A DNA stretch of 64,000 nt from Allosphingosinicella sp042666435. Lineage in GTDB: Bacteria > Pseudomonadota > Alphaproteobacteria > Sphingomonadales > Sphingomonadaceae. The DNA is taken from NCBI RefSeq assembly GCF_042666435.1, contig NZ_JBHTDC010000001.1:310001-374000 (forward strand), written 5' to 3'. Shown piece by piece: positions 26,669 to 35,168 of the stretch (positions within the stretch are counted from its first letter, which is position 1; every line of letters begins with the position of its first letter). Below the pieces are notes generated by a model that did no database searches, was not told the DNA's origin, and saw nothing but the letters and a program-made list of their open reading frames with translations. The position numbers and the translations under genes were made by a program.

Positions 26669-27907
26669 TTAACCGCTTGCGCCGACGGCCATTTCCAGCG
26701 CGGGCTGCTGGCCCAGAAAAGCCTGGGGACTGGCCGACAGGCCGTAGGCGCCCGCCATGAAGACCGCGACAATATCGCCGACATCGGCGGCTGGCGTCAT
26801 GACGTCATCGGCGAGCCGGTCGAGCGGAGTGCAGAGGCAGCCGACGATGCTCACCTCCTCGGTGGCAGGCTCGTCCATGCGGCTGGCGATGGCGACCGGA
26901 TAATTGCGGCGAACGAGCTGGCCGAAATTGCCCGAAGCGGCGAGCTGGTGGTGCATGCCGCCGTCGGTGACGAGGAAGGTCTTGCCGTGGCTTTGCTTGC
27001 GGTCGACGATCCGCGTCAGATAGACCCCAGCCTCGCCGACCAGCCAGCGCCCCAGCTCGATCGCGAAGACGGTGTCGGCGAGGCGCGGGTGCCGACGCTC
27101 CAGTGCATTCCGCAGCGCCCCGCCCACCGCCTCGACATCGAGGGGCGTCTCGCCTCCGAAATAGGGGATGCCGAAGCCGCCGCCGAGATTGACCAAAGAT
27201 GGCGTGGCGCCGATCGAGTCGGCGAGATCGCCGGCGAGGTCCAAGGTCGCCTGCTGGGCCTCGATCAGCGCCTCGGGGTTGAGCGCCTGCGACCCGGCGA
27301 AGATATGGAAGCCGCGCCATTCCGCGCCGGCGGCGAGGATCGCGCGGACGAGCGCCGGCACGCGCTCGGCATCGACGCCGAACGGCTTGGCGCCGCCGCC
27401 CATCCGCATGCCGCTGCCCTTGATCTCGAAATCGGGATTGACCCGCACGGCGAGCCGCGGCCGGACGCCGAGCCGTCTGGCGATGGCGAGCGCGCGAGCG
27501 GCCTCGCCTTCGGATTCGCAATTGAGCGTTACGCCGGCCGCGATCGCGCGTTCGAGGTCCGAGTCGCGCTTGCCGGGGCCGGCGAAAGAGATGTCGGCGG
27601 CCGGCATTCCCGCCGCCAAAGCAAGGTCCATCTCGCCGGCCGAAGCAATGTCGAGCCCGTCCACTTGCTTCGCGACATGTGCAAGAAGTGATCCGTAGCT
27701 ATTTGCTTTTATGGCATAATGGAGCTGCGTCGACGGAAAGGCGGCGCGGAAGCGGGCGATCCTGCGATCGACCATGCCGAGATCGTAGACGAACAACGGC
27801 GTATCGCCAGCCTCGGCGATCAGCGCGTCGACGGTCCGGCCACCGACCGTCAGCATCGGACCGTCCGCGGCGAACTCCACGGGGATGGCGCCCATCGGCT
27901 TGCTCAT
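26669..27907 (-). CDS. XrtA-associated PLP-dependent decarboxylase (fold type III)
   Basis: 412 residues from the ATG at 27907, overlapping the ligase stop (ATGA). Alanine racemase/diaminopimelate decarboxylase fold: PLP lysine in LHYAIKANSYG, FHIFAGSQ and NLGGGFGIPY for phosphate binding, and the subunit-crossing cysteine region VGCLCTPLDRLADD. It would decarboxylate an amino-acid-like substrate, possibly one loaded on the nearby acyl carrier protein or activated by the adjacent ligase. The substrate is unknown. Orthologues are a regular part of exosortase A loci. Confidence 0.9.
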   Translation of the reverse strand: MSKPMGAIPVEFAADGPMLTVGGRTVDALIAEAGDTPLFVYDLGMVDRRIARFRAAFPSTQLHYAIKANSYGSLLAHVAKQVDGLDIASAGEMDLALAAGMPAADISFAGPGKRDSDLERAIAAGVTLNCESEGEAARALAIARRLGVRPRLAVRVNPDFEIKGSGMRMGGGAKPFGVDAERVPALVRAILAAGAEWRGFHIFAGSQALNPEALIEAQQATLDLAGDLADSIGATPSLVNLGGGFGIPYFGGETPLDVEAVGGALRNALERRHPRLADTVFAIELGRWLVGEAGVYLTRIVDRKQSHGKTFLVTDGGMHHQLAASGNFGQLVRRNYPVAIASRMDEPATEEVSIVGCLCTPLDRLADDVMTPAADVGDIVAVFMAGAYGLSASPQAFLGQQPALEMAVGASG

Positions 27908-29436
27908 GCCGTCAACTCTTGCCGGAGGGCTTCGCGGTCGAGCTTGCCGTTGGGGCTCTTCGGCATCTCCGCGCGCCACAATATATGAGTCGGCTGCATA
28001 AAATTCGGTAACTCGCGCTTCAGATAATTTCTGAGGTCCGCCTCGCGCCGCTCGCCGACCGGCCGCGCGATCAGCGCGATCGCCTGGCCGAGCCGGTCGT
28101 CGGGCACGCCCATCGCCACCGCTTCGGCGACCAGCCCGCTCGCCACCGCCGCTTCCTCGACCTCGGTCGGGCTGACGCGATTGCCCGACGTCTTGATCAT
28201 CGCATCCTCGCGGGAGACGAAATAGAGAAGCCCCGCTTCGTCGCGTTTCGCCGTGTCGCCCGACCAGACCGCGACGCCGCCATAATGCGAACCCGGAGGC
28301 GCGGCCCTGAACCGCTCGGCGGTGCGGGCCGGATCGTTCCAATAGCCTTTGGCGACCAGCGGGCCGGCGTGGACCAGCTCGCCCGCCTCCCCCGGCGCGG
28401 CCTCGCTTCCGTCGGATCGGGCGACGATGATCTCGGCGAACGGGACAGCGGTGCCGATCGAACCGGGATGCTCGTCGACCAAAGACGGATCGAGATAGGT
28501 CGAACGAAACGCCTCGGTGAGGCCGTACATCGGATAAATTTCGGCCGCCGGGAACATCTCGCGCATCCGCCGGATGACCGAAGCGGGGAGCCTGCCGCCC
28601 GAATTGGTCAGGCGGCGGAGGCGATAGGCCGTGCCTCCCCATTCCGCCTCGATCAGCTGGACCCAGAGCGGCGGCACTCCGGCGAGCGTGGTGACGTCAT
28701 GACGCTCCACCGCGCGGATCACGTCGCGCGCCGACAGATAATCGAGCGGAATGACCGATCCGCCCGCCGCCCAGGTCGAGAGCAACTGGTTCTGGCCATA
28801 GTCGAAGCTCAACGGCAGCAAGCCGAGGACGCGGTCGTCGGGGCTCAGGCGCAGATAATGCGCGACGCTGATGGCGCCGAGCCACATGTTCGCGTGGCTG
28901 AGCATAACCCCCTTGGGGCGGCCGGTGGAGCCCGACGTGTAGAGCAAGGCGGCGAGGTCGTCGGGATCGGCCGACGAGGGCGCCAGGATTTCGGAGGAGC
29001 CCAGCATTGTTGCCCCCTCCTCTTCCTCGACCGGCGCGCAATCGCCCGGGAGGTCGCCTCCCTCCAGGGTCGCCAGCCTCGCCGCGCCTGTGATGAGCAG
29101 GCCGGCGCCGCTGTCGGCGAGAATATGGGCGACCTGGGCATGTTTGAGCAAAGGGTTGACCGGAACGTGGACGAGGCCGGCGCGGGCGCAGGCGAGCGGC
29201 AGCAGGCTGGTCATCCGCGTCTTGGGCAGCCAGCCCGCCACGCGGCTGCCCGGAAGGAGCCCTTTTCCCAGCAACGCGCCCGCCAGCGCGCCAACCAACC
29301 TCTCCAGCCCGGCATAATCGAGCGCGCCCTCCCGAGTGACGAGAGCCGGCGCGTCGGCGGCGCCGCGGAGCGCCAGATGATCGAGCGGCTTCGGGGTCGG
29401 ATCGGGGGCTTGCACCTTGGCTCCTCGCTGCGCCAT
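27904..29436 (-). CDS. XrtA-associated acyl-CoA ligase (AMP-forming)
   Basis: 510 residues. ANL superfamily: P-loop-like LLYTSGSTGRPKGV, the YPMYGLTEAFR motif, WSGDTAKRDE (A7-like Asp) and catalytic Lys in SPNGKLDRE at the C-terminus. It should adenylate a carboxylic acid and pass it to CoA or to the acyl carrier protein encoded on the other side of the divergent promoter. The start ATG at 29436 faces the acetyltransferase start at 29466, leaving only 29 bases between the two transcription units' first codons. Confidence 0.9.
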   Translation of the reverse strand: MAQRGAKVQAPDPTPKPLDHLALRGAADAPALVTREGALDYAGLERLVGALAGALLGKGLLPGSRVAGWLPKTRMTSLLPLACARAGLVHVPVNPLLKHAQVAHILADSGAGLLITGAARLATLEGGDLPGDCAPVEEEEGATMLGSSEILAPSSADPDDLAALLYTSGSTGRPKGVMLSHANMWLGAISVAHYLRLSPDDRVLGLLPLSFDYGQNQLLSTWAAGGSVIPLDYLSARDVIRAVERHDVTTLAGVPPLWVQLIEAEWGGTAYRLRRLTNSGGRLPASVIRRMREMFPAAEIYPMYGLTEAFRSTYLDPSLVDEHPGSIGTAVPFAEIIVARSDGSEAAPGEAGELVHAGPLVAKGYWNDPARTAERFRAAPPGSHYGGVAVWSGDTAKRDEAGLLYFVSREDAMIKTSGNRVSPTEVEEAAVASGLVAEAVAMGVPDDRLGQAIALIARPVGERREADLRNYLKRELPNFMQPTHILWRAEMPKSPNGKLDREALRQELTA

Positions 29437-29465
29437 CAAGGCGTTGGCTGCCGGGGGATAGCGCG

Positions 29466-30470
29466 TTGGCGCAAGAGGTAAAAGAATATGATGATCTGGA
29501 CGCGGCCGGGGAGGACGCGGCCGGCGCGCTGGACCGGGAGACGCGGCCGTCGCTGTTCGACCGGCTGAGCTGGTTCCGGCTGATACAGGCTTATTGCCCG
29601 CCCTCAGGAAGGCCGCTGATCCTGCGTGCGCGGGACGGCGAGGCGCGGGCCTGGCTGTTTCTCTCGCGCCGCGGCCGCCATGCCGAGGCACTCGCGAGCT
29701 GGTATACATTGCGCTACGGCGCGATCGTCGACGGCGAGGCCCCTTCCCTGCCGGCGGCGCTCGCCGGCGCGCTTCGCGAGCGGGTCGCCACGGCCGATCT
29801 CTATCCGCTGGCGGAGGGCGACGGCCTGGCCGAATCCTTTCGGCGCGCCGGCTGGCTGACCATCGTCGAGCCCGCCGGCACGTCCTGGCGCATCGCCACC
29901 TACGGCATGACCTTCGCCGCTTACTGGGCCGGGCGCCCGTCGCGGCTGCGCAACACCGGCGAACGCAAGGCGAAGGCGGCGAAGCTCGATGTGGCGGTCC
30001 ACACCGTCTTCGACGAAGCCGCCTGGGCCGATTACGAGAAAGTGTACCGGGCGAGCTGGAAGCCGGAGGAGGGCTCCGCCGCCTTCCTCCGCGCTTTGGC
30101 CGAGCAGGAAGGCGAAGCCGGGACATTGCGGCTCAGCATCGCCAGCAAGGACGGCGAGCCGCTTGCGGCGCAGCTCTGGCTGATCGAGAATGGAACCGCG
30201 ACCATTCACAAGCTCGCTTATGTGGCGGAAGCCAAAGCCATGTCCCCGGGGACGGTGCTCAGCATGGCGATGTTCCGCCACGCGCTCGATGTCGACCATG
30301 TCCGGCTCATCGATTTCGGGCTCGGCGACGACGGCTACAAGGCCGAGTGGATGGAAGAAAAGCGCCCGGTCTTGCGTCTGCGCGCGTTCAACCCCGCGAC
30401 GATGAGCGGCCTTTATCTGTTCGCGCGCGCCAAGGCCTCGGCGCTTGTCCGCCGACGGCGAACAGATTAG
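29466..30470 (+). CDS. GNAT-fold acetyltransferase of the CelD/BioF2-like type
   Basis: About 334 residues. The GNAT/FemAB-like half (residues about 150-320) carries RNTGERKAKAAK, YRASWKPEEGSAAFL, AQLWLIENGTATIHKLAY and DFGLGDDGYKAEW, the pattern of CelD-like acyltransferases in EPS loci. No ATG lies in frame near the start; a TTG at 29466 is used and remains uncertain. It opens the rightward unit with ACP and two hydrolases. Acyl transfer from the ACP to a sugar or amine is a reasonable reading but is inference. Confidence 0.75.
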   Translation: MAQEVKEYDDLDAAGEDAAGALDRETRPSLFDRLSWFRLIQAYCPPSGRPLILRARDGEARAWLFLSRRGRHAEALASWYTLRYGAIVDGEAPSLPAALAGALRERVATADLYPLAEGDGLAESFRRAGWLTIVEPAGTSWRIATYGMTFAAYWAGRPSRLRNTGERKAKAAKLDVAVHTVFDEAAWADYEKVYRASWKPEEGSAAFLRALAEQEGEAGTLRLSIASKDGEPLAAQLWLIENGTATIHKLAYVAEAKAMSPGTVLSMAMFRHALDVDHVRLIDFGLGDDGYKAEWMEEKRPVLRLRAFNPATMSGLYLFARAKASALVRRRRTD

Positions 30471-30497
30471 GCGCAGGGGAAACCAAGGGGGAATGAA

Positions 30498-30770
30498 GTG
30501 CCGCTGACGGATGCCGGAGATGTGGACGCGACCTTGCGGGCGGTGCTGGTCGATGTGCTGGGCCTCTCCCGCGAGCGCGTCGGTGCGTTCACCGAGACGA
30601 CCGCCTTGTTCGGCGCGCTGCCGGAATTCGATTCGATGGCGGTGGCGGGGCTCCTGACGGAGCTCGAGGAACGGCTCGGTATCCTGATAGAGGATCATGA
30701 AGTCGATGCGGACATGCTTGAAACTTATGGGAATCTGCTGACATTCTCCAGGGCCAAGACGCTGCGGTGA
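30498..30770 (+). CDS. acyl carrier protein (exosortase-associated)
   Basis: 90 residues with the phosphopantetheine attachment serine S46 in PEFDSMAVAGLL (a DSM variant of the usual DSL). The three-helix ACP pattern is clear. The start is a GTG at 30498 behind a strong AAGGGGGAA ribosome site. The stop overlaps the next start (GTGA). With the ligase and decarboxylase across the promoter it could carry the substrate of the tailoring module; it is distinct from the fatty-acid ACP, which is normally beside fabF. Confidence 0.9.
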   Translation: MPLTDAGDVDATLRAVLVDVLGLSRERVGAFTETTALFGALPEFDSMAVAGLLTELEERLGILIEDHEVDADMLETYGNLLTFSRAKTLR

Positions 30771-31432
30771 CGGGCCCGGGGCTCGACTACGACCGCTACC
30801 GCACGAACGGCTTCGACGAATGGCTGACGCGCGTGGGCGACGCAGCCGCTCCGCCCATCCTGTTCGTGCCGCCCTTGTTCGAGGAAATGAACCGCACCCG
30901 CGCGCTGATCGTGGCGACGATGCGCCGGCTGGCGGAGCGCGGCTTCGGATGCTGGCTGCCCGATCTGCCCGGCACCGGCGAGAGCGAACGGGCGCTCGAG
31001 GAGTGCGGCTGGGACGACTGGCGCGGCGCCGTCCGCGATGCCGCCGCCCGGATCGGCGAGGCGCCGGCGGTCGTCGCCTTGCGCGGCGGCTGCCTGATCG
31101 ACGACTCGGCGGGGGGAGCGGCCTTCTGGCGCTTCGCTCCGGTGGAGGGAGCCTCGCTGGCGCGCGACCTGGCGCGCTCCGGGCTGGTCACGGCCGGCGG
31201 GAGCGCGGGCTATCCGCTGGGAGACTCGCTCTCCGCCGGTCTACGGGCCGCGACCCTGCGCCCGGTGGCCCCGCTCCGCACCGCGCGGCTGGCGACCGAT
31301 CTTGGCGAGGCCGACGCCAAGCTGGAGGGGCCGGCTTTGTGGCGCCGCTCCGAGCCCGGCAGCTCCGCCCAACTCTCGGCCGCCATGGCCGCCGACATCG
31401 CGGACTGGATCAAGCGATGCGGCGGCTGCTGA
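30767..31432 (+). CDS. exosortase-associated alpha/beta hydrolase-like protein (type 2)
   Basis: 221 residues with an alpha/beta hydrolase start (PPILFVPPLFEEMNRTR, then LPGTGESE). The place where the nucleophile elbow G-x-S-x-G should be reads ALRGGCLIDD, so there is no serine nucleophile. This agrees with the exosortase-linked hydrolase 2 family, in which the elbow is usually degenerate. It may be a non-catalytic partner of the next gene, which overlaps it by 16 bases. The GTG start overlaps the ACP stop. Confidence 0.8.
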   Translation: MTGPGLDYDRYRTNGFDEWLTRVGDAAAPPILFVPPLFEEMNRTRALIVATMRRLAERGFGCWLPDLPGTGESERALEECGWDDWRGAVRDAAARIGEAPAVVALRGGCLIDDSAGGAAFWRFAPVEGASLARDLARSGLVTAGGSAGYPLGDSLSAGLRAATLRPVAPLRTARLATDLGEADAKLEGPALWRRSEPGSSAQLSAAMAADIADWIKRCGGC

Positions 31433-32223
31433 GCCTTTCTTGCGAGGGCGCCATGCTCGGCGCCAGCCTCGACGAGGGGGCGGGCAGCACCGGCGTGCTG
31501 ATGGTCACCGGCGGCAGCCAGACCCGGATCGGCTCCCACCGCATGTACGAGCGGCTCGCCGCCGGCCTCGCCGCCGCCGGCCACAATGCCATGCGTTTCG
31601 ACCGGCGCGGCACCGGCGACAGCGAAGGCGAGGATCCCGGCTTTCGCGGCAGCGGCCCCGACATCGCGGCCGCGGCGGCGGCCTTCCGGCGGGAATGCCC
31701 GGCGGTCGAGCGGCTGATCGGCTTCGGCCTGTGCGACGGCGCCACCGCGCTCGCCTTGTTCGGCGCCGAGGCAGGGCTCGACGGGCTCATCCTGGTCAAC
31801 CCCTGGCTGGTCGAGGCCGAGGCCGGCCAGCCCCCGCCCGCCGCTGTCCGCCGCCACTATCGTGATCGCCTGCTCAGCCGGAAGGGTTGGCGAAAACTGC
31901 TCAGCGGATCAATGTCGTATCGGAAGCTATTCAAAGGGATTGCGAGCATCCTGCGACCGGCCGATCCGAAAGGTCTGGCCGCCGAGACGGCCGAGGCGCT
32001 GGCTGCCTCCGGGCTTCCCGTCGCGCTGGTGCTGGCGCGGGGCGACGCGACCGCCATTGCGGCGGAGGCGGAATGGAAACGCCCGATGTTCGAGGCGATT
32101 CGCGGGCGAAGCGGTTCGCCACTTTATGTGGAGAGCGATTCGCACACCTTCGCGCGGCGGGGCGACGCGGAAGCGTTGCTCGCCGCCTGCCTCGCCGCGA
32201 TCGACGCCTCAAGCCGCCGCTGA
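31417..32223 (+). CDS. exosortase-associated alpha/beta hydrolase (type 1, Cys elbow)
   Basis: 268 residues. Full alpha/beta hydrolase features: MVTGGSQTRIGSHRMYERLA, RFDRRGTGDSEG, and a nucleophile elbow GFGLCDGAT with cysteine C106 in place of serine. A likely acid lies in LARGDATA and the base His in ESDSHTFARR. A Cys nucleophile is known in dienelactone-hydrolase-like enzymes. It may release or transfer the ACP-bound acyl group. Its last 15 bases overlap trxB tail to tail. Confidence 0.82.
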   Translation: MRRLLSLSCEGAMLGASLDEGAGSTGVLMVTGGSQTRIGSHRMYERLAAGLAAAGHNAMRFDRRGTGDSEGEDPGFRGSGPDIAAAAAAFRRECPAVERLIGFGLCDGATALALFGAEAGLDGLILVNPWLVEAEAGQPPPAAVRRHYRDRLLSRKGWRKLLSGSMSYRKLFKGIASILRPADPKGLAAETAEALAASGLPVALVLARGDATAIAAEAEWKRPMFEAIRGRSGSPLYVESDSHTFARRGDAEALLAACLAAIDASSRR

Positions 32224-33174
32224 CGTCTCGAAATCGGCCTCGGCGAGGAATTTCTCGGCGTCGAGCGCGGCCATGCAGCCGGTGCCGGCGGCGGTGACCG
32301 CCTGGCGGTACACCTTATCCATCACGTCGCCGCAGGCGAAGACCCCGGGGATGTTGGTGCGGGTGCTGCCGGTCTCGACCTCGATATAATTGTCGCCGTC
32401 CAGCGCGAGGTGGCCCTTGAACAGCTCCGTCGCCGGCGAATGGCCAATCGCGACGAAGCCGCCCTCGACGTCCAGGCTCGACACCTCTCCGGTCACGGTG
32501 TCGCGCAGGGACAGCGCCACCAGCCCCTCCGGCGCGCCCGCGCCGACGAACTCGGCGACCTCCTTGTTCCACAATATCTTGATGTTGGGGTGCGCGAACA
32601 GCCGCTCCTGCAATATCTTCTCGGCCCGCAGCGAATCGCGGCGGTGGATCAAAGTGACGTCATGACTGTGGTTGGTCATGTAGATCGCTTCCTCGACGGC
32701 GGTGTTGCCGCCGCCGATCACCGCCACCTTCTTGCCGCGATAGAAGAAGCCGTCGCAGGTCGCGCAGGCGGAGACGCCCTTGCCCTGGAGCCTTTCCTCG
32801 CTCGGTAGCCCCAGCCAGCGCGCCTGGGCGCCGGTCGCGATCACCACCGTGTCGCCCGAATAGACGGTGCCGCCGTCGCCGATCAGCCGGAACGGGCGCT
32901 GGGAGAAATCGACCTCGGCGATCGTGTCCCACATCATTTGCGCGCCGACATGCTCCGCCTGCTTCTGCATCTGCTCCATCAGCCACGGCCCCTGGATGAC
33001 GTCGGCGAAGCCCGGATAATTCTCGACATCGGTGGTGATGGTGAGCTGGCCGCCGGGCTGGATGCCCTGGACGACGATCGGCGCGAGGCCGGCGCGAGCG
33101 CCATAGATGGCGGCGGCGAGCCCGGCCGGGCCGGAGCCGAGGATGAGCATACGTGAGGAATGGGTGGCGGCCAT
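32209..33174 (-). CDS. trxB: thioredoxin reductase
   Basis: Reduces thioredoxin with NADPH via FAD. 321 residues from the ATG at 33174, where the family N-terminus begins. FAD motif LGSGPAGLAAA (12-22), redox pair C137/C140 in ACATCDG, NADPH motif VIGGGNTAVEEA, and a C-terminal FACGDVMD FAD segment. It is divergent from hpd and ends inside the last codons of the exosortase hydrolase gene. Confidence 0.97.
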   Translation of the reverse strand: MAATHSSRMLILGSGPAGLAAAIYGARAGLAPIVVQGIQPGGQLTITTDVENYPGFADVIQGPWLMEQMQKQAEHVGAQMMWDTIAEVDFSQRPFRLIGDGGTVYSGDTVVIATGAQARWLGLPSEERLQGKGVSACATCDGFFYRGKKVAVIGGGNTAVEEAIYMTNHSHDVTLIHRRDSLRAEKILQERLFAHPNIKILWNKEVAEFVGAGAPEGLVALSLRDTVTGEVSSLDVEGGFVAIGHSPATELFKGHLALDGDNYIEVETGSTRTNIPGVFACGDVMDKVYRQAVTAAGTGCMAALDAEKFLAEADFETSAAA

Positions 33175-33320
33175 GCGTGTCTTTCTGCCCCGGAAGAGGA
33201 ATCGAAGGCGAGATAGGGTCTGGCCCCCGCAAAGCGCAACCTCCGCCATGCATTTGCGGCGCGGCGGCGGCGCTGTTAAGGCGCGGGGACACCCCAGACC
33301 CGCATCCAGAGGCCCGCTTC

Positions 33321-34391
33321 ATGACCGCGCACGACAATCCCCTCGGCCTCGACGGTTTCGAATTCGTCGAGTTCACCGGCCCCGATCCCGACGCGCTGGC
33401 CGCGCTGTTCACCGCGCTCGGCTTCACCCACATGAGCAACCACCGCTCGAAGAATGTGCGCCATTATGCGCAGGGCGACATCAACTTCATCCTGAACATG
33501 GAGCCGGCCGGTCAGGCATCCTCCTTCCGCAGCGCCCATGGGCCTTCCGCCAACGCCATGGCTTTCCGAGTCAAGGACGCGAAGAAAGCCTTTGAAATGG
33601 CTGTCGAACGGGGCGCCACGCCGGTCGAGATTCCGCGCGGGCCGGACGAGCTCGACATTCCGGCGATCGAGGGCATCGGCGGGTCGTTGCTCTACCTCGT
33701 CGACCGCTATGGCGCCGACCGCATCTACGATGTCGATTTCGAGCCGGTCGAGGGCGCGGTCCGCGACGCCGACGCGGCCGGGCTGCACACGCTCGACCAC
33801 CTCACCCACAATGTGAACCGCGGCCGGATGGACCATTGGGCGAAATTCTACGAGACGATCTTCAACTTCCGCCAGATCCGCTATTTCGACATCGAAGGGC
33901 AGCAGACCGCCCTCGTTTCACGCGCGATGACCGCTCCGGACGACAAGATACGGATTCCCTTGAACGAATCCCAGGACGAGCACAGCCAGATCGAGGAGTT
34001 CCTGAAAGAATATAAGGGCGAAGGAATCCAGCATATCGCGCTCGCCACCGACGATATTTTCGCGACTGTCGATGCGCTCCGCGCCAATGGTATCAAGTTC
34101 CAGGACAGCCCCGACACCTATTTCGACCTGATCGACCAGCGCCTCCCCGGCCACGGCCACGATGTCGCCGAGATGCGCAAGCGCAGGATATTGATCGACG
34201 GGTCGCCCGAGACCGGCGAGGGCCTGCTGCTCCAGATCTTCACCGAGAATATGGTCGGCCCCATTTTCTTCGAGATCATCCAGCGCAAGGGCAATGAAGG
34301 CTTCGGGGAAGGCAATTTCAAGGCTTTGTTCGAGTCGATCGAACTCGACCAGATCCGCCGCGGCGTGCTGCCGGCGAAAGCGGAGGCCTAA
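33321..34391 (+). CDS. hpd: 4-hydroxyphenylpyruvate dioxygenase
   Basis: Converts 4-hydroxyphenylpyruvate to homogentisate in tyrosine breakdown. 356 residues, standard length. The non-heme iron ligands are H160 (LDHLTHNV), H238 (IQHIALAT) and E318 (FFEIIQRKG); the C-terminal helix GNFKALFESIE that caps the active site is intact. No homogentisate dioxygenase or maleylacetoacetate isomerase gene is nearby, so the pathway is dispersed in this genome. A palindromic repeat follows. Confidence 0.97.
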   Translation: MTAHDNPLGLDGFEFVEFTGPDPDALAALFTALGFTHMSNHRSKNVRHYAQGDINFILNMEPAGQASSFRSAHGPSANAMAFRVKDAKKAFEMAVERGATPVEIPRGPDELDIPAIEGIGGSLLYLVDRYGADRIYDVDFEPVEGAVRDADAAGLHTLDHLTHNVNRGRMDHWAKFYETIFNFRQIRYFDIEGQQTALVSRAMTAPDDKIRIPLNESQDEHSQIEEFLKEYKGEGIQHIALATDDIFATVDALRANGIKFQDSPDTYFDLIDQRLPGHGHDVAEMRKRRILIDGSPETGEGLLLQIFTENMVGPIFFEIIQRKGNEGFGEGNFKALFESIELDQIRRGVLPAKAEA

Positions 34392-34429
34392 GCGAGGCGG
34401 GACGAACGGCGGCGGCGGCGCCACCTCTT

Positions 34430-34512
34430 CGTCATTCCACGAAAGCTGGAATCTCCCTTCTTTGCCGACGTGAAGAGGAAGGAGTGAGATTGCGGCTTTC
34501 GCCGGAATGACG
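34430..34512. repeat. palindromic repeat (REPIN-like), GTCATTCC type
   Basis: Arms at 34430-34455 and 34486-34512 are imperfect inverted copies (CGTCATTCC...GGAATCTC against GAGATT...GGAATGACG), each with an inner stem around GAAAGC/GCTTTC. It sits between the convergent hpd and reductase genes. A closer pair of the same type lies at 53382-53467. Confidence 0.75.
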
Positions 34513-34519
34513 AGTGAGC

Positions 34520-35134
34520 TCAGGACATACCCGGATAGGGCTCCTCCTTCAGCAGCCGCGCCAGATGCGCCGCGTTCGAGGCGAGCATGTCGGCGGTCTG
34601 TTGAACCTTCTCAGGAACCTGCGGCAAGTCCTTGAAATCGATCTTGCCCATGGCCTCGCCGACCCAATAGCAGGCGCCGCCGGCCGGAATCGTCCAGCCC
34701 ATGTCGCCCAGGCCCTGATAGAGGTGGGCGGTGATGCCGTGGGCGCCGTCCTCATTGCCGACGATGCCGACCACTGCGACCTTGGAGAAGCTCGGCATCC
34801 GCCCCTTGTCGTCGGTCTCGCCGAGGAAGGCGTCCATCCGTTCGAGCACCCTTTTGGCGACGCTCGACATCTGGCCGAGCCAGACCGGCGTGCCGAGGAT
34901 CAATATGTCGGCTTCCAGGATGCGGCGGCGGATGTCGGGCCAGGCATCCCCCTCCCCTTCGTCCGACGTGACGCCGGGCAGGACGTTCTGATCGACGATG
35001 CGGATCGTCTCGCTCAAGGTGACGTCATGACGCCCGAGCGCCTCGGCGACGAGGCCGATCATCTCGTCGGTCGAGGACGATTCGTCCGACCCTCCCTTGA
35101 GGCTGCAATTGAGGGCGATGGCGGTGAGCGGCAT
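34520..35134 (-). CDS. flavodoxin-like NAD(P)H-dependent FMN reductase
   Basis: 204 residues, single flavodoxin fold. N-terminal AIALNCSLKGGSDESSSTDEM holds the FMN phosphate loop (NCSLKGG...SSST), and TPVWLGQMSSVAKRVLERMD and GNEDGAHG are flavin-contact segments of the NADPH-dependent FMN reductase/WrbA-like group. The substrate is unknown; quinone or general flavin reduction is likely. It is followed upstream by the amidotransferase gene on the same strand with a 34-base gap. Confidence 0.85.
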   Translation of the reverse strand: MPLTAIALNCSLKGGSDESSSTDEMIGLVAEALGRHDVTLSETIRIVDQNVLPGVTSDEGEGDAWPDIRRRILEADILILGTPVWLGQMSSVAKRVLERMDAFLGETDDKGRMPSFSKVAVVGIVGNEDGAHGITAHLYQGLGDMGWTIPAGGACYWVGEAMGKIDFKDLPQVPEKVQQTADMLASNAAHLARLLKEEPYPGMS

Positions 35135-35168
35135 ATCCTTCTCCTTCGAGAAGAAGACGCGCGCGTCC

